Source: Streptomyces lincolnensis (lineage in GTDB: Bacteria > Actinomycetota > Actinomycetes > Streptomycetales > Streptomycetaceae). Taken from it: DNA of 64,000 bases. A program made the translations under genes and the position numbers. Location of the stretch: NCBI RefSeq assembly GCF_021173675.1, contig NZ_JAIHON010000003.1:1-64000 (forward strand), read 5' to 3'. Positions 42,481 to 50,214 of the stretch are shown here, one piece after another; positions within the stretch are counted from its first letter, which is position 1, and each line of letters starts with the position of its first letter. The notes under the pieces were generated by a model. That model saw nothing but the letters and a program-made list of their open reading frames with translations, ran no database searches and was not told the DNA's origin.

Positions 42481-43290
42481 ATGTCCGCACCCGCCGTAGA
42501 GCGCAGCAAGGTGGCCGTGATCACCGGCGCCGACTCCGGCATCGGGAAGGCGACCGCCGTCCGGCTGGCCCGGGCCGGGATGGACGTCGGCATCACCTGG
42601 CACAGCGACCTCAAGGGCGCCGAGGAGACCGCCGAGGAGGTGCGCGCCCACGGGCAGCGGGCCGCCGTGGCACAGATGGACCTCACCCGGCTGCCCACCG
42701 CCGCCGGCACCGTCGACGAACTGTGCGACCGCCTGGGCCGCCTCGACGTCCTGGTCAACAACGCCGGTACGGGCACCATGACGCCCTTCCTCGACCTGGA
42801 GCTCGACACCGTCCGCGAGGTCCTGGAGGTCGACCTCGTCGGCCCCTTCCTGTGCGGGCAGCGCGCCGCCCGGCACATGATCCGGCAGGGCCACGGGGGC
42901 CGGATCGTCAACGTGACCTCCGTCCACGAGCACCAGCCCAGGGTCGGCGCCGCCCCCTACTGCGCGGCCAAGGGCGGCCTGGGCCTGCTCACCCAGGTCA
43001 TGGCCCTGGAGCTCGCCGAACACGGCATCACCGTCAACGCGGTCGCGCCCGGCGAGATCGCCACGCCCATGACCGGCCAGGAGGACACCGACCCGCACAC
43101 CGAGGACCGCCCCGGCGTCCCGCTCGGCCGCCCCGGCGACGCCCGCGAGGTCGCCGCCGTGATCGCCTTCCTGGCCGGCCCCGACGCCTCCTACGTCACC
43201 GGCGCCTCCTGGAGCGTGGACGGCGGCATGCTCCGCATGGGCCCGCAGGCCGGCTCCCACCTGGGCGACGACGAGTGGCGGCGCCCCTGA
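42481..43290 (+). CDS. SDR-family oxidoreductase
   Basis: A 269-residue classical short-chain dehydrogenase. Cofactor motif ITGADSGIGKATAVRLA, NNAG at the central strand, catalytic Ser in VNVTSVHEH and YCAAKGG (YxxxK), and C-terminal VDGGMLR. Reads like glucose-1-dehydrogenase/3-oxoacyl-ACP-reductase-type enzymes; substrate unknown. A GAGGAGG site precedes the ATG at 42481. A sigma-B-like promoter suggests induction by osmotic or oxidative stress. Confidence 0.88.
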   Translation: MSAPAVERSKVAVITGADSGIGKATAVRLARAGMDVGITWHSDLKGAEETAEEVRAHGQRAAVAQMDLTRLPTAAGTVDELCDRLGRLDVLVNNAGTGTMTPFLDLELDTVREVLEVDLVGPFLCGQRAARHMIRQGHGGRIVNVTSVHEHQPRVGAAPYCAAKGGLGLLTQVMALELAEHGITVNAVAPGEIATPMTGQEDTDPHTEDRPGVPLGRPGDAREVAAVIAFLAGPDASYVTGASWSVDGGMLRMGPQAGSHLGDDEWRRP

Positions 43291-43328
43291 ACCGGCCCGG
43301 CCGGCCCGGGTGACGCGCGGCGACAGCC

Positions 43329-44345
43329 ATGAGACTGCGCACCAGCTCCTGCGACGGCCCCGGCTTCACCCGGGTCCGCCACGGTCGCGGCTTCCGGTAC
43401 CGGGACGTCGACGGCGAGCCGCTGACCGACCCGGAGCAACTGGCCCGGATCCGCGCCCTGGTCATCCCGCCCGCCTGGCGCGAGGTGTGGATCTGCCCGT
43501 GGCCCAACGGCCACCTCCAGGCCGTGGGCACCGACGACGCCGGGCGGCGCCAGTACCTGTACCACGAGCGGTTCCGCGCCCAGCAGGAGCAGGCCAAGCA
43601 CGAGCACGTGCGCGAGGTGGCCCGCGCCCTGCCCGAGCTGCGCGCCCGGGTCGCCGTCGACCTCGCCGGACGCGGACTGAGCCGGGCCCGGGTGACGGCC
43701 TGCGCGGTACGCCTGCTCGACCTCGGCTTCTTCCGCGTCGGCAGTGACCGGCACACCCGTACGAACGAGACCTACGGCCTGACGACCATGCTCCGCGACC
43801 ACGTCACCTGCGGCCGCGACGAGATCACCTTCAGCTACCCGGCCAAGGGCGGCACCGAGATCGTCCGGGCCCTCGTCGACGAGCAGGCCCTGGCCGTCGT
43901 ACGACGACTGCTGCGGCGCCCGCGCGGCGGGGAGCGGCTGCTGGCGTACTGGGAGCGGGGCGCGTGGCACGACCTGCGCGGCGGTGACCTGAACGAGGCG
44001 CTGCGCCGCCTGTCCGGGACCGACATCACCGCCAAGGACTTCCGCACCTGGCACGCCACCGTCCTGGCCGCCGTGGCACTCGCCGTCACCACCCGGGACG
44101 CCCGGGCCACCCCCGCCGCCCGGCGCCGGCAGGAGAGCCGGGCCGTGCGCGAGGTCAGCCACTACCTGGGCAACACCCCCGCGGTCTGCCGTGCCTCCTA
44201 CATCGACCCCCGTGTCTTCGAACTGTTCGAACATGGCAGGACCGTCGCCCCCGAGCTCACCCGGCTCGGTGAGCACGGGGAGTTCGGGCGCCCGGCCACC
44301 CAGGGGGCCGTCGAGGCGGCCGTGCTCGATCTGCTGGGCGGGTGA
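43329..44345 (+). CDS. DNA topoisomerase IB
   Basis: A 338-residue poxvirus-like type IB topoisomerase, which relaxes supercoils through a 3'-phosphotyrosyl intermediate without ATP. Features: IPPAWREVWICPWPNGHLQA, RVGSDRHTRTNETYGLTT (active-site Arg region), KDFRTWHATV, and GNTPAVCRASYIDPRV with the nucleophile Tyr291. Bacterial TopIB genes are accessory and may come from transfer, but composition here is native. Start ATG 43329; it follows the SDR gene by 38 nt and may share its promoter. Confidence 0.9.
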   Translation: MRLRTSSCDGPGFTRVRHGRGFRYRDVDGEPLTDPEQLARIRALVIPPAWREVWICPWPNGHLQAVGTDDAGRRQYLYHERFRAQQEQAKHEHVREVARALPELRARVAVDLAGRGLSRARVTACAVRLLDLGFFRVGSDRHTRTNETYGLTTMLRDHVTCGRDEITFSYPAKGGTEIVRALVDEQALAVVRRLLRRPRGGERLLAYWERGAWHDLRGGDLNEALRRLSGTDITAKDFRTWHATVLAAVALAVTTRDARATPAARRRQESRAVREVSHYLGNTPAVCRASYIDPRVFELFEHGRTVAPELTRLGEHGEFGRPATQGAVEAAVLDLLGG

Positions 44346-44376
44346 CCTACGCCTCTCCCTTCCGCGGGTTGCGCTC

Positions 44377-44382
44377 TACGCT
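44377..44382 (+). promoter_or_regulatory. -10 box of leaderless promoter (78-residue protein)
   Basis: TACGCT, six bases, then the ATG at 44389; no ribosome-binding site. Confidence 0.45.
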
Positions 44383-44388
44383 CTATCC

Positions 44389-44625
44389 ATGACCGAAATC
44401 GCGAGCCCGCACATCGCCCACCCGCGGATCCAGGTGCTCGGGGTACAGCCGGGCACGCCGCCCTTCCGGATCGTCGAGATCGACGGTCAGGTCGTCGGCG
44501 AGGCGAAGACCGTCACCGACGTCCTGGAGGCCGCCGCGGCCTTCGGCATCACGGTCCACGACCTGGACGACCCCGAGGTGGTCCGCTGGGTGGGCGGCGA
44601 CAAGTTCACCTGGCACCGGCACTGA
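44389..44625 (+). CDS. Small conserved hypothetical protein
   Basis: A 78-residue protein with a compact alpha/beta look (PPFRIVEIDGQVVGEAKTVT, DVLEAAAAFGITVHDLDDPE) ending WVGGDKFTWHRH. I do not recognise the family, but the regular pattern of charged and hydrophobic residues and a leaderless promoter support a real gene. It follows the topoisomerase gene by 43 nt. Confidence 0.65.
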   Translation: MTEIASPHIAHPRIQVLGVQPGTPPFRIVEIDGQVVGEAKTVTDVLEAAAAFGITVHDLDDPEVVRWVGGDKFTWHRH

Positions 44626-44735
44626 GGGGTGGCCGCCGCCCGAGGACGGGAGCGAGGATGAGCCGGTGACCCCGCCTCCGTTCGACGTGGGCGCCTTCCT
44701 GCGGCTGACGCCCGCCTCGCTCACCGCGGCCGGCC

Positions 44736-45410
44736 TCAGCTGTGCACCGCCCGGCTGAGCCGCCGCCCCAGCAGCAGGTAGCCGATCAGGGCGCCGGTCG
44801 TGTTGAGGATGACGTCGTCCACGTCGAAGGCACGGCCGTCGACCAGCGCGCCCTGCGCGAACTCCACCATCAGCATGACGATCGCGGTCAACAGCAGCAC
44901 CCGCAGGACCCCCCGGGTGCGCGGCGCGAGCACCGGGACCAGGATGCCGAACGGGATGCCCAGGACAAGGTTCCCGCCGATCTGCCGGACCGCGTCCCGT
45001 AGCTCGGGCTGGTCCAGGTAGGCACGCAGCGAGCTGCCGGGGCGCATGTTGGTGTGGGTCAGCGGCGCCGACGCGGGGGAGGGCTCCAGCGTCAGCCGGG
45101 CCAGCACGACCGCGAACGCCACCATGAACGCGAAGGCGAACAGCATCGCCAGCAGCCGGAGGAGGAACGGCAGGGGACGCCGCCCGCCCCGGGCCGGCCG
45201 CCCGCCCCGCTCGGCCCTGCCGGACCTGGGCCTCGCCCCGGCCCCGGCCTTCCCGGGGTTCGGCCGCGCCTTGCCGTCGGCCTTTCCGGACTCGGGCGGC
45301 ACCTTGCCCTCGGCCTTGCCCGACCGGGGGCGCGTCTTGCTCCGGTCGGGTGCCTCGGACCTGGGAGTGCGCAGGCGAAACGCGGAACGCGGAAAGGCTG
45401 CACGGGCCAT
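44736..45410 (-). CDS. VanZ-family membrane protein
   Basis: A 224-residue protein. The C-terminal 140 residues are VanZ-like: four hydrophobic segments, NLVLGIPFGILVPVL, ELAQ-like MVEFAQGALVDGRAFDVDDVILNTTGALIGYLL. VanZ proteins confer low-level teicoplanin tolerance in enterococci, but most are of unknown role. The first 80 residues are a basic, Gly/Pro/Ala-rich repeat-like extension (SGKADGKARPNPGKAGAGAR) predicted cytoplasmic and disordered. GGAGG precedes the ATG at 45410. Confidence 0.85.
   Translation of the reverse strand: MARAAFPRSAFRLRTPRSEAPDRSKTRPRSGKAEGKVPPESGKADGKARPNPGKAGAGARPRSGRAERGGRPARGGRRPLPFLLRLLAMLFAFAFMVAFAVVLARLTLEPSPASAPLTHTNMRPGSSLRAYLDQPELRDAVRQIGGNLVLGIPFGILVPVLAPRTRGVLRVLLLTAIVMLMVEFAQGALVDGRAFDVDDVILNTTGALIGYLLLGRRLSRAVHS
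45224..45360 (-). repeat. Imperfect Gly-Lys-rich repeat in the VanZ N-terminus
   Basis: Short imperfect units such as KAEGKVPPESG, KADGKARPNPG and KAGAGARPRSG recur in the basic cytoplasmic extension. Confidence 0.5.
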
Positions 45411-45633
45411 TCGGTCCTCCAGTCTTCAACTTCCCTGCGACATAAGGCGATTACCCGGGAAACGGCCGAGAATGCCGTGGCGCCGCGTGACATCGGCCCG
45501 CCCCCGCCCGCGTTTCCCTTCCCGCGGTGGGGGCACTCCGGGCGGAGACCCGCGCGCGCCGCCACCACCCCCGCGCGGGGCGGTGTTTGGATGGCGCCAC
45601 TCATGAGCCCGCACGTGAGCAGGGAGGTGGCGC

Positions 45634-45828
45634 ATGACCCCGCGAGCAGCCATGCGTACGACACTCCGCGCCGCGGCCGAGTTCCTGGCCTGGTGGACCG
45701 GGCTCGCCGTGCTGTGGCTGATCCTCATCAGCGCCGTGGGCCCCCTGGAACTGGCGGTCGGCGCGACCGTCGCCGCCCTGGGGGCACTCGCCGCCCGCGC
45801 CGCCCGGCGGGCGGTGACCGGACGGTGA
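45634..45828 (+). CDS. mrpE: Short MrpE/MnhE-like subunit
   Basis: A 64-residue membrane protein with two hydrophobic segments (AAAEFLAWWTGLAVLWLILI, ELAVGATVAALGALAARAA). The GPLELAVGATVAAL core resembles the start of MrpE, whose usual length is about 160 residues, so the soluble C-terminal half is missing. GGGAGGTGG precedes the ATG at 45634. It is the first gene of a tightly overlapping operon of Mrp/Mbh-type subunits, with a GTGA overlap to the next gene. Confidence 0.65.
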   Translation: MTPRAAMRTTLRAAAEFLAWWTGLAVLWLILISAVGPLELAVGATVAALGALAARAARRAVTGR

Positions 45829-46277
45829 ACGGCTGGATCCTCGCCGCGACCGTCGCCCTGGGCGCGGGTGCGGGAGCCACCCTGTGGGGCGTCGCCACCG
45901 GCCCGCTGCGCCGCCGGGTCGTCGCCCAGAACCTCTCCACCGCCCTGGCCTGCCTCGTCCTGCTGCTGCTCGCGCAGGGCTACGACCGTCCCTCCTACGT
46001 CGATCTCGCCCTGGTCCTCGCCCTGCTGGGCCCCGTCGGCACCCTGGTCTTCGCCCGGCTGCTCGCCGACGACCTCGCCGAGGATCCGCCGCGCGCCTGG
46101 GGACCCACCTACCTGGTCGTGGGCGCCGGCGCGGCCGTCGTGACGGCACTGTGCGTGGCCACCGGTCCCAGCCGCGCGTCGGCCAAGCTCCTGGTCGTCG
46201 GAGCGCTGCTGATCGGCGGGAACGTCGTCGCCTCCCGCGCGCTGTCCGGCGGGTTCTCAGGGCTGCGCCGTGGCTGA
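45825..46277 (+). CDS. mrpF: MrpF-like subunit with MrpG-like C-terminal extension
   Basis: A 150-residue membrane protein. The first 95 residues follow MrpF: VAQNLSTALACLVLLLLA then YVDLALVLALLGPVGTLVFARLL. The rest (YLVVGAGAAVVTALCVATG, AKLLVVGALLIGGNVVASRAL) resembles the last two segments of MrpG, suggesting an F-G fusion with a shortened G part. GTG start at 45825 overlaps the preceding stop. Mrp complexes exchange Na+ or K+ for H+ in the plasma membrane. Confidence 0.65.
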   Translation: MNGWILAATVALGAGAGATLWGVATGPLRRRVVAQNLSTALACLVLLLLAQGYDRPSYVDLALVLALLGPVGTLVFARLLADDLAEDPPRAWGPTYLVVGAGAAVVTALCVATGPSRASAKLLVVGALLIGGNVVASRALSGGFSGLRRG

Positions 46278-46530
46278 CGCGGTGATCATCGTCGCGCTGC
46301 TGCTGGTCGCCGCGGCCGCGACCACGGCGGTCCTGGTCCGCGACCCGGTACGCCAGGCCCTGGTCCTGGCCGTCCTCGGCGTGCTCCTCGCGGTGCTGTT
46401 CACGACGCTCCAGGCACCCGACGTCGGCCTGTCGCAGTTGGCGGTGGGCTCCGCGCTCACCCCGCTGTTGCTGCTGCTGACGGTGCGCAAGGTCAGGCGG
46501 CGCGGGCGGAAGGAGGGCCCACGTCGGTGA
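46270..46530 (+). CDS. MbhD-like (DUF4040) subunit
   Basis: An 86-residue membrane protein with three hydrophobic stretches and the DUF4040 signature LLAVLFTTLQAPDVGLSQLAVGS. In full Mrp operons this domain is part of the C-terminus of MrpA or of MrpB; here it is a separate gene, as in archaeal Mbh hydrogenases. Overlaps the previous gene by 8 nt and the next by GTGA. The tail is basic (RKVRRRGRKEGPRR). Confidence 0.72.
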   Translation: MADAVIIVALLLVAAAATTAVLVRDPVRQALVLAVLGVLLAVLFTTLQAPDVGLSQLAVGSALTPLLLLLTVRKVRRRGRKEGPRR

Positions 46531-47282
46531 ACCGGCGCATCCGGCTGTGGCTCGTGGCCGTGGCGGGGACCGCACTGGCCGCCCTGCTCGTCGCCGCCTG
46601 CCTGGACCTTCCGGACTTCGGCGGGGACCGCCACCCCTACGGCGACCGGGCCGTGGACGCGTCCCTCGCCCGGCACACCGCCAACACCGTCGCCTCCGTC
46701 AACTTCGACCAGCGGGCCTTCGACACCCTCGGCGAGCTGACCGTCCTCTTCGCGGCCGTCGTGGGCTGCGTGGTCCTGCTCCGCCAGACCCGCGACGAAC
46801 ACCGCGCCCGGCCCGAACCCGAGCCCGTGGCCCGCCCGGTCCGCCGCTACGCCCTCGCCGTGCTGCCGGTCGCCCTGCTCACCGGCCTGTACGTGATCGC
46901 CCACGGGCAGCTCAGCCCGGGCGGCGGCTTCCAGGGCGGAGTCGTCGCCGCGACCGCCCTGCACCTGCTCTACCTGGGCGCCGACTACCGCGCCCTGGAA
47001 CGCGTCCGACCGCTCGGCCTGTACGAGGCCGGTGACGCGGTCGCCGTCTCCGCGTACCTCGTCACCGGCCTCGCCGGCCTGATCGGCGCCACCGCGTTCC
47101 TCGCCAACACGCTGCTGCCGTACGGCACGTTCAACACGCTGTCCTCCGGCGGCACCGTGCCCCTGCTCAACGCGGCCGTCGGCATGGAGGTCGCCTGCGC
47201 GGTCGTCGTGCTGCTCGCCCGCTTCCTGGACCAGGCCGTCGAGATCGAGGACCCCACCGGGAAGGGGAGCGGAACACCATGA
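46527..47282 (+). CDS. mrpB: MrpB-like subunit with N-terminal MbhE-type segment
   Basis: A 251-residue protein. Residues 1-90 contain a membrane anchor and NTVASVNFDQRAFDTLGELTVLFAA, the conserved RAxDTxxE segment of MbhE/MrpA C-termini. Residues about 105-245 are MrpB-like (ALLTGLYVIAHGQLSPGGGFQGGVV, with the conserved GGGFQGG). Linked by GTGA and ATGA overlaps on both sides, so stoichiometric translation is expected. Confidence 0.78.
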   Translation: MNRRIRLWLVAVAGTALAALLVAACLDLPDFGGDRHPYGDRAVDASLARHTANTVASVNFDQRAFDTLGELTVLFAAVVGCVVLLRQTRDEHRARPEPEPVARPVRRYALAVLPVALLTGLYVIAHGQLSPGGGFQGGVVAATALHLLYLGADYRALERVRPLGLYEAGDAVAVSAYLVTGLAGLIGATAFLANTLLPYGTFNTLSSGGTVPLLNAAVGMEVACAVVVLLARFLDQAVEIEDPTGKGSGTP

Positions 47283-47638
47283 CCGCCGTGACACACGTCC
47301 TGCCGTACCTGGTCGCCGTATGGATCTTCCTGATCGGCTGCTACGGCCTGGCCACCAGCCGGAACCTGATCCACGCGGTCGGCTGCCTCTCCGTCTGCCA
47401 GGCCGCCACCTACGTGCTGCTGCTGGCCGTCGGCTACCGCGACGGCGCCACCGCGCCGGTGTTCTCCGACGTGGAACCGGGATCGCGGCCCGTGGTCGAC
47501 CCGGTGGTGCAGGCGCTGGCGCTGACCGATGTCGTGGTCGGCGCCACGGTCACCGCCCTGCTGCTCGCCCTCGTCGTGCAGGTCGCCAAGCGGCACGGCA
47601 CCGTCGACCCCGACGAACTCTCCGAGCTGCGCGGCTGA
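47279..47638 (+). CDS. mrpC: MrpC-like (NuoK-type) subunit
   Basis: A 119-residue protein with three hydrophobic segments (VAVWIFLIGCYGLATSRNLI, GCLSVCQAATYVLLLAVGY, ALTDVVVGATVTALLLALVV). VDPVVQALALTDVVVG is the hallmark of MrpC/NuoK. The loop GYRDGATAPVFSDVEPGSRP is longer than in short homologues. Overlaps the preceding stop by ATGA and the next start by TGATG. Confidence 0.82.
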   Translation: MTAVTHVLPYLVAVWIFLIGCYGLATSRNLIHAVGCLSVCQAATYVLLLAVGYRDGATAPVFSDVEPGSRPVVDPVVQALALTDVVVGATVTALLLALVVQVAKRHGTVDPDELSELRG

Positions 47639-49407
47639 TGGACGACCTGCTGCCGCTCCTCGTCGCCCTGCCGCTGCTCGGGGCCGCCGTGCTGGTGGCC
47701 GGCGGCCGTCTCGTGCCCCGGCTGGTCGCCGAGTCCGTGGCCTGTGCCGTCTCGGCTGGCACGGCCGCGCTCGCGCTCGTGCTGCTCCTGAACTGCTCGC
47801 CGCCCATGGTCGAGTGGGCCGGCGGCTGGGTGCCCGTGAACGGACGGAGCGTCGGCATCGTCCTGGTCGGGGACGGCCCCGGGCTCGGCATGGCCGCGCT
47901 CGCCTCGCTGCTGACACTGGCCGCCCTGGCATACTCCTGGCGCTACTTCGACGAACCGCCGCGCGGCCACGCCGGGTCCTTCCCCGCGCTGGTGCTGCTC
48001 TTCCAGGCCGGCATGTGCGGGTTCGCGCTCGCGGGCGACCTGTTCAACGCGTTCGTGTGGTTCGAGCTGATGAGCGTCGTCGCCTACGCGCTCACCGGCC
48101 ACCGGGTCGAGGAGGCCCGGGCCGTGCAGGGCGCGCTGACCTTCGCGGTCGTCAACTCGCTGGGCGCCTACTGCCTGCTGATGGGCATCGCGCTGCTGTA
48201 CGCCCGGACCGGCGAGCTCGCCATGACGCAGATCGGGCGGGGCCTGGACCGCGCGGCCGGACCGGACGGGCCCGACGTGCTCGTGCTCGCCGCGTTCGTC
48301 CTCGTCCTGACCGGACTGCTGGTCAAGGCCGCCGCCGTCCCCTTCCATTTCTGGCTCCCCGACGCGCACGCCGTCGCCCCCACCCCCGTGTGCATGGTGC
48401 TGTCCGGGGTCATGGTCGAACTCGGCGCCTACGGTGTGTGGCGGGTGTACGGCACCGTGTTCGCCGGGCCGGGCGGGATCCCGGCCGCCGACTTCGAACG
48501 GGCGCTGACGGTGCTCGGCGCGCTGACCGCGGCGGTCGGCGCGATCCTGTGCTGGTACCAGCGGCACCTCAAACGACTGCTGGCCTACTCCACGGTCGCC
48601 CACATGGGTCTCTTCCTCCTCGGCATCGGCGTCCTGAAGCCCGAGGCCGACGACGGGATCGCCCTGTACCTGCTCGGCCACGCCGGAGTGAAGGCCGCCC
48701 TGTTCGCCTGCGCGGGCATCCTCCTGGACCGCTACGGCAGCGTCGACGAGCACGCGCTGCGCGGGCGGGCCCGCGAACTGCGCGGTGTCGCCGTGCTGTT
48801 CACCCTCGGCGCCCTGGGGCTGGCCGGGCTGCCGCCCTTCGGGACGGCGCTCGGCAAGTCGATCACGGAGGAGGCGGTGGGCGGTCCGCTGACCGTGCTG
48901 TACGTCCTCGCCACGGCCGTCACCGCCGGGGCGGTGCTGCGGGTCGCCGCCCGGGTCTTCCTCGGCCTCGGCCCGCCGCCCGAGAACGGCGACGCCTATG
49001 AGACGACCGGCTCCGGCGAGCGGCCCGAGACCCGTCACCGGCTGGGCCGGATCCCCGACTCCATGAAGGCGGTCCCCGCGGTGCTGCTCGCCGGAGTCCT
49101 GGCCGTCGGAGTGGGACCCGGCTTCGCCGACGTGGTCGCCCACGCCGTGAACGAAGCCGGGTCCGGCGGCGTCCTCGTCGCCTCCGTGCACTGGACCCCG
49201 GCAGGGATCCTGCTCGGCCTGGCCTCGACCGCGCTGGCCGTGGGCCTCGCGGCCGTGGCCGTCACCCGCCCGAAACTGCTCGCACCGGCCTGGGCGCTGC
49301 CGCTGCGGCGCCTGCAGTCCGGCCACGTCGGGGACTACGTGGCCTGGCTGCTGGTGGGCGCCGCCGTGCTCGGCGCCCTGGCGCTGCCGGGTGTCCTCGG
49401 CTCCTGA
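47638..49407 (+). CDS. mrpD: MrpD/NuoL-M-like proton-translocating subunit
   Basis: A 589-residue polytopic membrane protein of the NuoL/M/N antiporter family with about 14-16 segments. Key features: FNAFVWFELMSVVAYALTG (conserved Glu of TM5), KAAAVPFHFWLPDAHAVAPTPV (Lys of TM7 and the discontinuous helix) and LKRLLAYSTVAHMG (TM10-12 region). It is the only large antiporter subunit in this operon: a separate MrpA is missing. Its stop abuts the convergent DUF4230 stop. Confidence 0.85.
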   Translation: MDDLLPLLVALPLLGAAVLVAGGRLVPRLVAESVACAVSAGTAALALVLLLNCSPPMVEWAGGWVPVNGRSVGIVLVGDGPGLGMAALASLLTLAALAYSWRYFDEPPRGHAGSFPALVLLFQAGMCGFALAGDLFNAFVWFELMSVVAYALTGHRVEEARAVQGALTFAVVNSLGAYCLLMGIALLYARTGELAMTQIGRGLDRAAGPDGPDVLVLAAFVLVLTGLLVKAAAVPFHFWLPDAHAVAPTPVCMVLSGVMVELGAYGVWRVYGTVFAGPGGIPAADFERALTVLGALTAAVGAILCWYQRHLKRLLAYSTVAHMGLFLLGIGVLKPEADDGIALYLLGHAGVKAALFACAGILLDRYGSVDEHALRGRARELRGVAVLFTLGALGLAGLPPFGTALGKSITEEAVGGPLTVLYVLATAVTAGAVLRVAARVFLGLGPPPENGDAYETTGSGERPETRHRLGRIPDSMKAVPAVLLAGVLAVGVGPGFADVVAHAVNEAGSGGVLVASVHWTPAGILLGLASTALAVGLAAVAVTRPKLLAPAWALPLRRLQSGHVGDYVAWLLVGAAVLGALALPGVLGS

Positions 49408-50070
49408 TCAGGTGCCGTACTTGACGTTCACCACCTTGAAGCCGAGGGAGCGCAGCAGCCCTTCGAGCATGTTCGTGGTGTTGATCTCGGCGCGTTTGGT
49501 CAGTTCGCTCTCCTTCGCCGCCTCGCCGATGTGCCGCACCGCCAGCTTCTGGACGGCCTGTTCGCCGTTGGGGTTGTCGGAGAACAGGTCGGTCAGGCGG
49601 TCCAGGAGACCGCGCTGCTTGGAGACCGCGTAGGAGCGGTCGACGTCCAGGGAGGCCTTGCCGAGCTGCGCGTGCGGCAGCAGCAGCGTGGCCGACGTAC
49701 GGTCGCCGTTGACCGTCACGTCGTTCTTGCCGACCTTGCCGAGGTCGACGTAGGCGTCGACGGAACCCGCCCCGATGTACAGGGTGCGGGAGCCGCGGAT
49801 CGCGTCGGGCAGGTACTTGGTGTCCTTCTCCAGGTCCACCACGACCTGGAAATTGCCGGAGGCGGCGTCGTAACGGCTGATGTCCTGGATGGACTGGAGC
49901 AGTGCGGGGCCGGAACGGTCGTGTGTCTCCGTGCCGAACAGGTCCTTCAGACCGGGCAGCACACTCAGCCGGATCCCGGCGAAGAACACGACGAGCACCA
50001 GTACCACGGCACTCACCGCCTTCGCCCAGCCGGGCATGCGCCTGGACATGCGCCTGATGGGAGTCGTCAT
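49408..50070 (-). CDS. DUF4230 membrane-anchored protein
   Basis: A 220-residue protein with a basic N-terminus, one membrane segment (AVSAVVLVLVVFFAGIRLSV) and an extracytoplasmic DUF4230 domain (LLQSIQDISRYDAASGNFQV, YIGAGSVDAYVDLG, DRSYAVSKQRGLLDRL). Function unknown. A very strong GGAAGGAGG lies before the ATG at 50070. Single-gene unit convergent with the Mrp-like operon. Confidence 0.85.
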   Translation of the reverse strand: MTTPIRRMSRRMPGWAKAVSAVVLVLVVFFAGIRLSVLPGLKDLFGTETHDRSGPALLQSIQDISRYDAASGNFQVVVDLEKDTKYLPDAIRGSRTLYIGAGSVDAYVDLGKVGKNDVTVNGDRTSATLLLPHAQLGKASLDVDRSYAVSKQRGLLDRLTDLFSDNPNGEQAVQKLAVRHIGEAAKESELTKRAEINTTNMLEGLLRSLGFKVVNVKYGT

Positions 50071-50214
50071 GCGACGGCCCTCCTTCCTACCCGTTCGAAT
50101 GCCCCCACAAGAGCCTTGCCAGACCGCCTCGTTGGCCGATCCGTACCGCTGACGGGAGCAGGCGGGGCGCACTAGCGTGGACCACCCGCACTTCCGGCGC
50201 GTCTGGAGACCCGG

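Noticed and set aside
44658..44760. Short plus-strand frame starting VTPPPFDVGAFLRLT
   Set aside because: Only about 30 codons, overlaps the end of the VanZ gene, no ribosome site and no recognised family.
45634..49407. Hydrogenase or complex I locus
   Set aside because: Subunits resemble Mbh/Nuo membrane parts, but no NiFe, quinone-module or Fe-S subunits are encoded, so an Mrp-type antiporter is the better reading.
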